A stretch of DNA of 64,000 nucleotides from Abelmoschus esculentus (GCA_035048815.1 JAUCBN010000055.1:7303501-7367500); one strand, 5' to 3'; numbered from the stretch's first letter, positions 36,536 through 48,387 are shown. Program-made: numbers and translations. Notes: generated by a model not told the origin, from the letters alone.

Positions 36536-39500
36536 TTAATTTTCATTAAAATCTTCATCCATGTTGTCTCGAACCCATTGAAACTGTGAATTAGAAGTAG
36601 AACATGTTCCATCTAAGTTTTGTGCTACAAAAGGCAAAGTTTCTGATCTTGTTTCAATGTCATCTCTACTTCCATCCTCGATATCAATCAAGTCTCTAGG
36701 GGTGTTACGGAGTACAACATACCAGCCATCTTTTGTTGGATCATGAGAATAAAAAACTTGTTTGACTTGAGAAGGGAATACATATGGTTCGTCCATCAGT
36801 TGTTGGCCTGTATGAATTAATCGAGAAAAGTTCACCACTGTAAAACCAAATTGATCTTTTTTAATTCCTCGAGTACTATTTACATCAGCCCAATTACAAC
36901 GAAACAACACAACCTTCTGTTTCCCATAATAATCCAACTCAATAATATCGATAATAATTCCATAATATTCAACATCTCCCTCCACAGGATGATTGTCCCT
37001 AGCACTAGCATAACTTGTAGTTGAAGAAGTAACAACCACCCCACAATTTTGCGTCCTCCTTAATCTTTCTCGAGATTTAGTATGGAACCTATACCCGTTA
37101 ATGAGAAAGGCATTATATCTCCTAACAATTATATTCGGGCCTTGACAAAGCCATTTGACCTCTTCACTAACTTCTCTCCCATCTCAAACCTATTACAGGT
37201 GAAATAAAAATTTGATTAACATTCATATTGATATAATAAGACAAGAAAAGTTATATATTATGTTACTTACCGTCTTCCCTAACCATTGATGAAAAGTTTC
37301 TGCAAACAACTTATGGCTCTCTCGTAGATTTAATCTTCTTGCGCGTACATGAGATTGTAACTCTTCTTTATATTCACTATAAAGTAAGTTACGTGATTAA
37401 AGAATGTTAAATATAAAAGCTTAAGTAATTACATTATGGATTATAGAAACTTACGTGCGTAAGGGTTCTATTGACTCATGATGAAAAAGAACATATCGAT
37501 GTGCTTGTACCCAAGACTTATCATCTAACTATACAATTTCAACTTTGCCGAGTGATTCACCTTAGCTTCCAAACAAATAAGTCTCAGCTAAGCTATTAGT
37601 GATGCATACTTCATTTCTATTTGATCTATTAAATCTCGTTTCGACATCATCCAAATATCTGGAGCAAAAAGTCATACATTTCTCTGCTAAGTACCCTTCA
37701 GCAATTGATCCTTCTGGATAACTTTTATTAAGACAATAAGACTTCAACTTGCATAAGAACCTAGACACATAATAAACGCAACATTATTATAACTAGTTGA
37801 AATAAAAAATATTCAATAACTACAAAAAACTTATACGTCTCTATAGGATACATCCACCGATAGAAAACGGGTCCACCAACTTTAGCTTCGTGAGGGAGAT
37901 GAACCAACAAGTGCACCATAATTGTGAAGAATGAAGGTGGAAATATCTTCTCCAAATTGCATAAAGTCATGGCTACTCGATCTGGGAGTTTCTCAAGTTC
38001 TTCAACCACCAAAACTTTACCACAAAGAGCTTTCATTATATTGGAAAGTTCAATTATACAAGATATGACCTAATTCGACATAAAACCACGTAAAGCAACT
38101 TGCATAAGATCTTGCATCAGTATATGATAATCATGTGACTTTAGAGAATAAAATCTTCGATCTTTCATACTGACACATCGAGATATATTTGACGCATAAC
38201 CATCTGGAACCTTTATATCTTTCAGCACCTTACAGAACATTTCTTTTTCTCTCTTCAACATCACAAAAATAGAAGGCGGTAACGATGATTTTCCATTAGG
38301 AAGTATCTGAGGATGAAGATCATTCCGAATTCCGAGGTCAACTAAGTCAAGTCGACTCTTTAGATTGTCTTTAGATTTTCCATCGACATTGAGAATGGTT
38401 CCGATAATATTTTCACAAACATTTTTCTCAATGTGCATGACATCAAGATTATGTCTCAAAATGTTATGCTCCAAATAAGGCAATTCAAAGAAAATACTTC
38501 TCTTTTTCCATAACTCTACTTCATTTGGATCATCTTCTTCATCAGACTCGTTATCACTAAGCTGCTCAACATCACCCTCGTACACCTCTTTTATCTTTTT
38601 CTTTGATCGTTGGTTCGGTGGTTGGTTCTTCTTTCCGTAAGTAAACTTCGTATCTTTCAACATCAACAAGATATCAGAACCGATTGTTTGCTCAGGAGCA
38701 TTTCTAAACTCTTCAGTGTCATCAAACATATTCTTTTGATATCTGAATCTATGATTTTCATCTAACCATCGTCGATGCCCCATATATGCAAACTTCTTTC
38801 CATTATACAACCACTTTGAACATGTTTGAGCAGCACAACAAGGACAAGCATAACGACCTTTTGTACTCCATCTAGATAAATTTGCATAAGCAGGAAAATC
38901 ATTAATAGTCCACAATAAAGTTGCACGCAAATTAAAGTTCTCCTTCTTCAACACATCATATGTTTCGATACCCACCCATAATTGTTTCAACTCTTCAATC
39001 AGGGGTTGCATATAGATGTCAATATCATTCCCAGGGCCTTTCTCACCGGGGATTATCATCGATAAGATAAAAGACGATTATTTGGTGCAAATCCATGGTG
39101 GCAAGTTATAAGGAATAAGTATAACAGGCCAAGTACTATACGAAGTGCTTATGATTTTAAAAGGATTAAACCCATCAGATTCTAGTCCGAGCCTCACATT
39201 TCGAGGATCTTCTGCAAAACTCGGAAATTTTTGGTCGAATGACTTCCAAGCTAAACAATCCGCAGGATGCCTTAATAATCCATCATCGGTTCTTTCATCA
39301 TAATGCCACCTCATAGACTCTGCAGTCTTTGAAGACATAAATAACCTTTGAATCCTCGATATGAGAGGAAAATATCGCAGAATCTTGACTGTTTTTTTTA
39401 TCGTGCTTCCACTTCTTCCTTACTCACATTTTCTGCGTCCACATTCAACCACCGAGATTTACCGCACACATGACATGATTCCTAGTTTTTCTTATCACCC

Positions 39501-40212
39501 CAATACAACATACAATCATTCGGACATCTATGAATTTTCTCATAACCAAGGCCCAAATCTTTAATCATTTTCTTCATATCTTTGCCAGATTGAGGAATTT
39601 TTGCAGAAGGAAACATTTCTCTTAAAAACTCTAATAATTGTGTAAAAGATTTACCAGTCCATCCTCCCAAATATTTTAAGTGGAATAGACGAATGCAGAA
39701 TAAGAGTTTTGAATGTTTTGATCCCTTAAAAAGTGGTTCATTCATGTCATGAAGTAAATTGTAAAATTTTGATGCGTCTCCATTTGGTTCTTCATCACAT
39801 TCATTTCTTCCCATCTCGGCAAAATATTCAATACCCATATCACAATCTTCTCTAACAGACTGTTGATAATCATGCATATTAAATGTATCCCGCAACATAC
39901 CCTCATTCCATCTTCTGTAACAGATCGACGATCAGAATTAGGAGAAAAAGACACATTACTCCTCGAAGAAGAACTACTAGGTCTCAACTCTCCATGGAAT
40001 ACTCATTTTCCATAGCCCGGAACAAAGCCATAAACAATTAAATGCTCATGGACAACTTCACGACTATGCCAATTAATATTAACACACTTCTTACAAGGGC
40101 AAAGAATCATATTCTCTTGGCTTGCATTTGCAAAAGCTATATTTAGAAAAGTTTCTACTCCATTTCGGTAGCTAGAGCTTACCCTTGACAAATCCATCCA
40201 ACTCCTATCCAT
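36536..40212 (-). pseudogene. CACTA TNP2-like transposase (broken)
   Basis: On the minus strand: the transposase-associated N-terminal domain (40212-40006; MDRSWMDLSRVSS, LCPCKKCVNINWHSREVVHEH), then the linker and YWGDKKN motif (39898-39485), the TNP2 core at 39338-39078 (CLAWKSFDQKFPSFAEDPRN) and 39059-38070 (GEKGPGNDIDIYMQPL, LWTINDFPAYANLS, CPCC), then DUF4218 (38036-37562; PPSFFTIMVHLLVHL) and DUF4216 (37039-36536; VLFRCNWADVNSTRGIK). A TAA at about 39080 replaces a usual glutamine codon between the two TNP2 core pieces, and further breaks occur. Known TNP2 proteins are the DDE-type transposases that cut CACTA ends. This copy is probably inactive. Confidence 0.88.
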
Positions 40213-42730
40213 TTTGGATTTCTGTAATATACATAAAAATTTAGTCAGTCATCGAGCATTTCAACTTCAAGAGGCATGATACATAAGTTGAGTTTTTGAT
40301 GAAAATGATAACATTTGTGAAATTATCAATCATTTCCTAATAATTCATATGTTGAAATTCAAAGTGCATCAAGAGTAGACTATGATTGTATAGAATATAC
40401 AATCAGACCATGATTTTCTAATTTGAAATTGACAACTTTGGGATTTTTTCATCTGTTATCCAAGTAAAGAAGTTAATGGTTTTGACTGTTCTGAATTTAC
40501 CCTAACCCTTACCCTTCTTTCCCAACTACTTATAAACAGTACAAAAATAAAAGGTTGCCTCTTTCATTTAACTTTATTACTAGAAACAAAGATTCAACTT
40601 AATTATTTAGACACAAATTTGCAAGTTCTTACAATCCAGTAACCATCTAATACTACAAAACTAAACAATGTATGTAATAGGTCATCTGTCAAGACTGTTT
40701 GCCAACTACTTCTGTCATGAGTCAATGGCCTATTTGAAAGAAATAAAAACAGAGTTACAGTATGTTCAGATCACAGTTTCTTACTGTTTATTTTACCATT
40801 AATAGTTCAAAGGGTGACTCTAATGGACCCTATGAATATGCAACAAACTTTCTTTTCTGTTTGATGGGTCAGGTCAGTGAATAAAATAATCTGTGAAATA
40901 GTAAAAAAATGGAGATGTTCAAAACAAAACCTCAATTAAACCAATTAAAAGCATAAGCATGTTTTCATGTAAGGAATGCGAGTGTTCTTAACCTAATGAC
41001 ACACAAACCATGTTTTAGATTTTATTATATTTTTTACTCAGTTTTTGCTAACTGGAAACCTAATGACAAACTTTTCATTCAATGTGATCCAACAGGAACG
41101 TACAATCATTGTTGCAGATATGTGATATTGGACAAACTTTCGTCAATTTTTCCCCCTGAGATTTTCATCTAACATTATCTCTTAATTAATTAGATGGGTT
41201 ATAGTTGTTATAACTTTGTGTTTTCCTCATAAAGATGGCGGCATTTTTTGTTTTTAGTTGTTTACTTCTGCCATAACATTACTTACACTATTGTCTTGAT
41301 GTCATCATGCATTGGGAAGCGACAAAATGTTCATCTATACATCCTTATCATGCATTTCTTTTGAACTTTTAAACAATATGTAATAGCTATCAGTAAAATC
41401 TTCTATTCATAAAATCCTTTGCTAAAGATTTCCCGATTTTGAAATTTTCTATTCATAAAATCCTTATCATGCATTATGTATATTTACTAATTCTGTAAAA
41501 TATTCATCCATCCATAAGTCATGCTCAAAGATTATATATCTATATAAAATACAAAATTAAAATCTAACCTGAAGATAATCCAGAAATGTTGAAGAAACAA
41601 TCGGTTGGCTTTGCTTTGGATCTTCGCTTTTCTTTTCAAAATTTAGCTTCTCTTCCCTTGAATTGAAACAAGAAAAACAACACATTCCACAAAAATCAAA
41701 CCCGAATTAATCCATAAACAAAAAATCCTTAAACAAAAAATCCTTAAACTAACAGAGATGGGAGATAAGTTTAAATGCATTCTATGGCTAGAAAAGTTAT
41801 AAAAATTGCCACCCTAGATATAGTAGCTGGCAAAAATGCCTTAAGAACTGTCTATGCAGAGCACCTAAATATTAGTGTGAATCTCATTACTAAAAAGTTC
41901 ATTTTAGCTTAGAAATTTTCCAAATAGGTCTAGGACTAAAATCAACAAAGAATGTTCTAGTTCTATAATTCTAACTTCAACATAGAAAAGATAAACCTAC
42001 ACTAAACTAGAGTTATCACTGGGGCTGACGAGGCCGTTGGACATCACAGACACAATTATTTAATTGAAACCAAACCTTTTCTTTCATATAATATATTTTT
42101 TACTCTGACACATCCATAGAAAAATATCGACAATTATAAATTTATGTCTACAAGGATGCAGAGATACAAAAATTAATAAAGGAACAGAGAAAATATATTA
42201 AGGCAATTGAAGAAAGTTTTAACTGCAAAATGTAGAATGAAAACCAAAACATAACAAAGGTCAGTCCTTCATATCCTCAATGATAAAATATTAGGTTCAA
42301 AGGTTTGCCATCTTATGAGGAATGTGGAGGAAGATGTCTATGAGTTTATTGCAACTTTTGTTCAGCATTTCTACACAAAGGTCACAGTTAATATTCATGA
42401 TTGGACAATGAAAGATAACACAAATCAAATGGATTCCATGGATAGAAAAGTTATAAAAATTACAGTTCAACACTTATTTGATTGAATGAATTCAACTAAA
42501 AACAGAAATTTAATTTTTCTGGTAACAAAGATTGGTTACCTGCTAACAGAGACCGGCCGATCGATGAGGAAACTGCAGTGATCGGAGGAGGCGACGGCGG
42601 ACATGGTGGCTGCGCTGGACGGAGGATACGGCACTACGTTGAACAGAGGAAGCGGCTGTTGTGGACGATGATTTCCAGAGAACACGACAAGGCAAAGGGT
42701 TTCTAGATATCCCGATCCAATTTGGGGGGA
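40213..42730. other. CACTA 5' non-coding region
   Basis: No credible coding exon. It lies between the right subterminal array and the transposase N terminus. A GC-richer patch at about 42540-42740 resembles a leader exon for the minus-strand transcript, with a possible splice donor near 42539. Confidence 0.4.
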
Positions 42731-42734
42731 AATT

Positions 42735-43165
42735 ATTCCAAACGCTCGTAGTTTTAGCGTTTTGATAATATCAGATATACAAACTTGCGGCGTTTGTAAT
42801 TCAAACGCCATTATAGGGCTTCTTATTGTGGCGTTTGTACAAAAATGCCACTATTGGGCTTTCTTATTGTGGCGTTTGTACAAAAAACGCCACTAGTGTG
42901 CTTCTCTCTTGTGGCGTTTGTCTGTAAAACGCTACTAATATACACCTAATTATGGCGTTTGTCAATAAACGCCACTAGTATACATCTTATTGCGGAGTTT
43001 ATATGTCAAACGCCACTGATATACATCTTATTGCAGCGTTTTTTCTCAAACGCCACTAATGTACATCTCATTGCGGCGTTTGTTCACAAACGCCACTATA
43101 GTACACTCTCTTATGGCGTTTGTAAGAAAAACGCCGTTGTGAACGCCGCTGAAAACCAATTATGT
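42735..43165. repeat. right subterminal repeat array of the CACTA element
   Basis: About nine copies of a ~45-bp unit of the form TTGTGGCGTTTGTACAAAAA plus CGCCACTA. They are separated by spacers such as TGTACATCTTATT. Their vocabulary matches the left array, in inverted sense. Confidence 0.85.
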
Positions 43166-43175
43166 TGTAGTGTTT

Positions 43176-43208
43176 TTACACTCTTAAGAAGAAAAAAAGG
43201 TCGCTACA
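43176..43208 (-). mobile_element. outer end of the inverted unit U beyond the CACTA element
   Basis: The minus strand reads TGTAGCGACCTTTTTTTCTT at 43208, matching TGTAGCAATCCTTTTTTTAA at 21575. This is the likely 5' end of the LTR-like unit, cut off from the rest by the CACTA insertion. Confidence 0.5.
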
Positions 43209-43224
43209 GGTACCATTTTTTTTG

Positions 43225-43409
43225 CAATTAGATTCGTATCTAAACTTTTTTAGTTTAAATCGGTACTTGATCTTACTTCATTTAAGTTGGTTCAACTAAT
43301 TTATTCATGATTATTGATTTGGACCGTAAAAGTTCATTTTCGGCGTCAATTGAATCAAGAATTAAAGTTGAAGTACTTAATTGGACAAAAAAGTTAGATA
43401 CCAAATTGA
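43225..43409. mobile_element. MITE-like element with ~35-bp inverted repeats
   Basis: The left arm TATCTAAACTTTTTTAGTTT (43237) pairs with the right arm, whose reverse complement is TATCTAACTTTTTTGTCCAA (43400); both continue into AAGTACTT-type sequence. CAATT-rich outer ends extend the similarity. There is no coding region. The exact ends and target duplication are not clear. Confidence 0.55.
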
Positions 43410-43629
43410 ACCATGAAAGCAAATCTATGTGTTTTTTATATAAATACTTTTAATAATGTTATTAGTAGTCTAAATCGATAATGCTATTAATAGATTGCCA
43501 TTTAAAAATTATTTACGAAGAGATTCATTAATTGACGGAATGATTATAAATATTTATATTATATCCTCTTGTATAAGTTCGAATATCAACACTTAATTTA
43601 AAAATATAAATGTCTCCATTTTATCAAAG

Positions 43630-44137
43630 AAAATTGTTTGATAAATTCATTGGATGTTGTTCAGTTTTGGATGTTGAACTTTGGGGGTATTTATATTGGT
43701 TTACAATATACATGGACACTCGGTTATCGTAGGATAGTGTTGAAATTGGATAGCATGGATGCTCTGAAGTGTCTCCAATCGGACTCGGTGAATAGTGTGC
43801 ACTCATCTTTGAATGGTCATCTTGCTGAAATACGAAAACGTGATTGGATAGTCTGTATAGTTCATGTTGGTCGAGATGGTAATCGGGTTGCGGATGGTTT
43901 AGCAAAGTTGTGTTCATCGGATTCTTTACGGATTCATTATTTTGCGCAACCTCCTAATGATATTGTTCCATTAATTCAACAAGATGTAATCTTGGATGTA
44001 GCCTAGAATTTCTTTGTTGGCTTGAGATGGTTTCCTTGTTAGTCTTTAATACTCTTGTGTGTACTCTTTTTCTCTATTTAGGTCTAGAAAGATTTTTAAT
44101 GAGACACACAATCATATTCCCCATTTATAAAAAAAAA
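43630..44137 (+). pseudogene. LINE 3' end: RNase H-like domain remnant with poly(A)
   Basis: An open frame at 43638-44006 encodes an RNase H fold fragment of the RVT_3 type seen at the C terminus of plant non-LTR retrotransposons: YTWTLGYRRIVLKLDSMDAL, then VHVGRDGNRVADGLAKLC near the end. The upstream part (CCSVLDVELWG at about 43650) is in another frame; one extra G in the run at about 43680 explains the shift. The coding part is followed by a short untranslated segment and an A9 run at about 44128-44137, as expected of a 5'-truncated LINE insertion. No RT domain is present. A host RNase H-like gene is less likely because of the frameshift. Confidence 0.75.
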
Positions 44138-44717
44138 TCTTTGTAGACTTCAATTTAAAAATGATGTGAAACTAATTTGAACATAAGTAAAATTCCCTTT
44201 CCCTTTTTTATGAAATTTTTTATGCCACAACATTAAAAAAATTGAATTTTAAGTGTTAATCATAAATTCTAAATCTCCTACTCATATACATTTAGTTCTA
44301 ATTCTAAATCTCAATCCTATTTTTTTAGCGAAGAATAAAAAAAAACATAAAAAAGAGTAAAGCATTTCTATTTGAATATAAGCATAGATCAATAGACAAA
44401 GTTCTGAATATAATCATTTCAGTAGTTGATTAATTGTTCGGGTGGATGTGACTCACCAATTTGAAAATAAAGTTCTGAATGTATCACATAAAAATAATGA
44501 ATTAATGAAATTTGATATATGAAATGCCAAAATGGCTTTTGGTAATATTTTTTGGACCAAAAGCAAAGCATTGCTTGTAAAACAATCTCTATGAATGCAA
44601 TTTCATTACAAAACATGTAGTCCAATGGTTTGTCTCCGGTGTACACACAGAAGGAAAAGGCAACTACATTAGAACTCGAGACTATGAGAACCGTGAAAGG
44701 AATGATGTTAATGCTTC
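44138..44717. other. spacer and TBL 3' flank
   Basis: I see no gene here. The sequence is AT-rich, and the stretch next to 44718 is likely the 3' UTR of the minus-strand TBL gene. Confidence 0.5.
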
Positions 44718-46474
44718 TTATTTTTGTAACTCATGGCCTGATGTTAGCAGTGCAGCATAGAAAAGTTCATTCCAAAAGTCTGGAACACCAGGGAGGCACC
44801 AATGACTGCAATCCTGGAACATGCCAGGAGTCCTCGGGATCTCTAGCGGCCGATAAATTGAAGGGTGACCGTCTTTTCTGTAAGCCGTCATCTTGGTGAT
44901 GTTGAGATAGAATACTGGTGTTTTCATTTCCGATATTACAGATTCTAGGATGCTCATCATCCATGGATATGCTGTAAGGTTTGTCTCACTCGATATCGGC
45001 TCTGTTTCACCATGACAGTTCCCACCAGTGTCCCACTGCCCTTTCCTGAAATAACAATAAGTCATACCGATATTTACGTCTAAGTCGAGTTAACATAGGC
45101 TCAAATTAGAGCTATGGACTTAATTTTTAAAACCTGAAATGAGAAGACGAGTATCCTGCAAAGAAAACTCTGGTGTGTTTTCTATCAATGTTGGAATCAA
45201 CCCATTGTGCCCATGTTTTCATTGCCTTTGTAAATGCTTCTTTCACTTCCAATCTGTCATAGACATGGCTGCCCTCCTGGAAGTAATTTTTGCTGCAAAT
45301 TTAAGACACCATTTGTACTTAGTAAACCCTATGGTAAATTTCAGAAACTGATGGAAAACAAGTTGGAAAATGGAGGCAGAATCTTTACCCTTTGCCAGTT
45401 TTTTGGTGAGTCCACCAATGACCAGTGTTGAAGACAATTATATCAGCATCACTGTACTTGGAACCCTGAATCATGTCAAGCCTCAGTGTTTCTCTACTGA
45501 TCTCACTGTTATCAGAGATTTTCCATTCTTGGACTAGGAATGGTGATTTGATGAAGTCTATTGTGCACTGGTAATCCTATAAATCATTTATTTCTAAACA
45601 TGTTACTCGGATTCGAGTGGAAGTATCGAATATCTAAAATGTTCATAAAATCTGAGAGAAAAATAACAAACAGTTTGGTGAAACATTATACTCACTGCGA
45701 ATCTGAGAGAAAAGAACCCCTGAGTCCTGAACTCGTTCCTGCTGGAAACTTCAAAGAGTCGTCTCTTATCTCTCAACGATTCCCTCAACGAGCACACAAG
45801 AGATTCCCACATATTCCGATTCAAAGAATCGCCGACAAAAACCAGCCTCTTACCCCTCAACATATCCAGCATTTTCCTCCCGTTAAACCTACACACACAC
45901 ATTTCAACAACCATGTAAAAGACAAAGTAAACGAAGCGGTGAAACGATTTTCAACTACTTTTTTTCTATAAAACCCTGACCTGGGAATCTGACAATCGAA
46001 AGGTTTCCACCGGTATCTGACGTAACTGAAATCGACCCGGCCGTTCTTGAAACAGTTAAAAGAGTCGTCGACGTAAGGGCAAGAACCGGGAATGTAAGCA
46101 GGCGTGGAACTGGAATCGTCCAAGACCCAGTTTCCATTAAAGATGTCGCAAGAACTAAGGTCTTTGATCACGTTGTTTGTTCTTTCGACGGCGGTAACCG
46201 ATGAGAGGGTGCAGTTGGTTCTGACGTCGGAGACGATGCAGGTGTTGGAAGAGGAAATGGAGGTGAATTTGGAGAGGTAGTTGGCGGCAAACCGAATGCG
46301 AGTTGCCAAGGCCAAGGCTAACGGGGAACGCTGGGTGAAGGAAGTTGATAGGAAGAAGAGGGAGAGGAGGAGTAGGAAGATGTAGAAAATGTGGGTTCTG
46401 GATCTCCATAGAAGACATGGTGTAGTTCTTGAGAAGTGCTTTGAAATGAAGATCATGGTCTTGAAATACGCCAT
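44718..46474 (-). CDS. TBL: Trichome birefringence-like (TBL) protein, probable wall polysaccharide O-acetyltransferase
   Basis: Five exons on the minus strand: 45981-46474, 45696-45888, 45389-45576, 45134-45292 and 44718-45045, all with GT-AG introns and matching phases, giving 453 aa. It is a type II Golgi protein by architecture: a short basic N terminus, one membrane segment at about residues 29-46 (IFYIFLLLLSLFFLS), and a lumenal catalytic part. The PMR5N-type Cys-rich domain lies at about 107-165 (CDIFNGNWV, FDCQIPRF). The esterase-like domain follows, with GDSLNRN (catalytic Ser 186), NTGHWW, and the C-terminal DxxH motif DCSHWCLPGVPDFWNE (Asp 423, His 426). Characterised TBL proteins add O-acetyl groups to xylan, mannan, xyloglucan or pectin. 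All key residues are present, so it looks functional. Which polymer it uses cannot be told; it resembles the TBL1-6 branch. Confidence 0.93.
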
Positions 46475-47479
46475 TAAAAGGTGGGGATTGAAGAGAAGAG
46501 GTTTATCAATGGGGAAAGAATCATTTCAATTTTCAGGTTTGCTTGCCACAGATTCACGATTTATTGTTCACGCCAAGGGTCATGACAATAGTTCTAAGAA
46601 AAAAAAAAGGACTAACTATGACTTTAGTCCTTTTTATCATGTTGAAATTTGATATTCAATCAATTACTTTTTAAGTTATAAAATATATCTCTTTAATTTG
46701 ATTCGATCAAATATTTATTTATTATAATTTTTTTACTTTTATATTATTAATATATCTAAATTGATAATAACATTAGTTATTGTTATTAAATGAGGGATAA
46801 AATAAAAATTATTATCTTATATATTGATGGTGAGAAATTTTTTTATTTATAAATATTAGTATTTTTTATGATTTAGAATTTAGAGTTTAGTGTTGAAATT
46901 TATAGTTTAAACTTAAAATTTTAAGGTTATTCTATATCTAATATTCACCCTAAATAATTAGCCTTGAACTTGACAATTTATTTTCCAATTTGCTTTCTAA
47001 TTTTTTTGTCATGTTCGTCTATAAATTTGGATTTCAAGTTATTTTTAATATTTTTGTGATGTGATACTTTAAGAATGTATTATATGTCGTAATATCATTA
47101 AATAAATATGTATATAAATGAAATTTAGAGGCCAAGTAAAAAAGTTAACAAATTCAAACACTAAAAATCGCTTTAGACATAATGTAAATTACTAATATTC
47201 AATTATAAAGTGTATCAAGACTTAAATCAATACAATAGCAAAACACATCGCACTCAGATAATTCAAATCCAAATCTTGAAGATGATTATTTTAAGAGAAA
47301 AGACCATGAATTTTGAACATAATAAAATAGACATTAATTATCTAAAATAAGGTGTATAAAACTTACGACATTGGATTTTAGAGTGAAAACATCAAAGAAA
47401 CATATAATATAATATAATATAATATAATAATAATGCTCAGCAAAACTACCGTTATTGTCTCAGTCTGAAACGGAGTAAT
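46475..47479. other. spacer between TBL and DUF7731 genes
   Basis: AT-rich and without a supportable exon. It contains the TBL promoter side (from 46475), and an AATAT repeat near 47403-47432 close to the 3' end of the DUF7731 gene. Confidence 0.5.
47403..47432. repeat. (AATAT)n microsatellite
   Basis: About five AATAT pentamers followed by AATAATAAT, just downstream of the DUF7731 stop codon, in the probable 3' flank. Confidence 0.8.
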
Positions 47480-48387
47480 TCAAAGTATATCATGGTGTCC
47501 AAGTAATGGGGCGAGGCCTATAATCATGGACACAATTCCAAACAAAATGCTCTTAGCTGCCCTCTTTGAACCGTTCTCCTCAGCTTCAATGTGCTCTTCA
47601 ACGTCGAAATGACCTACAGGGTAAACACAAACAACTTACATTAATACTCATGGAACAGTGTTTTAAACAACAACAGAACTGGGAATTTAAAAAAAAAAAA
47701 AACTGTCACGTGTTTCGATAGGTGATCCAAATTCAAATACCATGTGTGCATGGAGTGTGTGTCATGAAAGAGTTAAAAAAATTAAACAGATACTACTAAC
47801 TTTTAATCACCTTAGTATATTAAAAAAAAGTACCTCTTTCAGGACCATAGCTGAATCCTGCCTGGATTGTGTCTCTGATGTCCTTAATCGTTGCCCTATT
47901 ATAGAACAGAAAGTGTTTCATGACGTTCTCTATACAGTTGAGAACAAGGTGTGTCTCCGAAAGGCAAGGTCCGGCACAATATTCATCGGCGTACTCGAGC
48001 GGGACGTCTAGATTTCCGCTTGCTGTTAATCTGTAAGATTCTTCACAGCTGCTATAAATCTGGGAGGACAATAATTCGAATACGAACAGACAATTCGAGA
48101 TTTGAACTTACTAATAACATTATAAAAATACCAAATAGGTTTTCGGGATATGAAAATCTTACATATTTGTCATTGAAACATAGCAATGCCTTGGCGACAA
48201 TTTGAGCTGGATCATCACCAACTACAGTTCCAGTGCCAGTGCCTGTGCCTATGCCGGTGCCTATGCCGGTGCCTGTTTGAGGCAAATCTTCGTATTCATC
48301 GGCTTTACTTAGGTGGAACCAGAAAACGGTCATGCAGACGATCGTTACTGCTAAACCCCATGATTTGATTACAATCAAGGACGCCAT
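47480..48387 (-). CDS. DUF7731-type small secreted/membrane protein
   Basis: Three exons on the minus strand: 48163-48387, 47834-48059 and 47480-47613, with GT-AG introns and matching phases, giving 194 aa. The N terminus has a signal-peptide-like hydrophobic stretch (residues ~9-25, WGLAVTIVCMTVFWF). A Gly-Thr repeat (residues ~38-54) follows, encoded by a 6-bp microsatellite, then a Cys-rich core: CFNDKY, IYSSCEESYRL, EYCAGPCLSETHLVLNCIENV, and TIKDIRDTIQAGFSYGPERG. The last ~24 residues include a hydrophobic tail (SILFGIVSMIIGLAPLLG) that may be a membrane anchor. I recognise it as a plant-specific family of unknown function (DUF7731). The conserved cysteines suggest disulfides and a secretory-pathway location. 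No function is assigned. Confidence 0.85.
48205..48275. repeat. coding minisatellite (GTGCC/TATGCCG) in DUF7731 exon 1
   Basis: Hexamer-type repeats (CAGTGC, CTGTGC, CTATGCCGGTGC on the plus strand) encode the Gly-Thr/Gly-Ile run. They lie between signal peptide and Cys-rich core and keep the frame. Confidence 0.75.

Larger units (their letters stand above)
34207..43172 (-). mobile_element. complete CACTA (En/Spm) transposon
   Basis: An 8966-bp element with terminal inverted repeats CACTACAACA (right end, read inward) and TACTACAACA (left end, first base changed), flanked by 3-bp duplications TTT/TTT. Both ends carry arrays of palindromic subterminal repeats. Inside, on the minus strand, are TNP2-type transposase pieces (40212 to about 36536) and a second gene with a Transposase_24-type domain (about 36535-35050). 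The frames are broken, so it is probably not autonomous. Removing the element rejoins the flanks AGTGACTTT and TTACACTC of the inverted unit U, matching AAAAAGTCGCTAG at about 21614 in the other copy. Confidence 0.92.

Noticed and set aside
34200..43180. CRISPR-like array in the CACTA subterminal repeats
   Set aside because: The regular ~45-bp spacing superficially looks like repeat-spacer structure, but it lies at the TIRs of a CACTA element in a plant genome, and the units diverge along their whole length.
48052..48205. Read-through part of the first DUF7731 open frame beyond CFNDKY
   Set aside because: A consensus donor (GTAAGA) follows CFNDKY, and the family continues with IYSSCEES in the next exon, so this part is intron 1.
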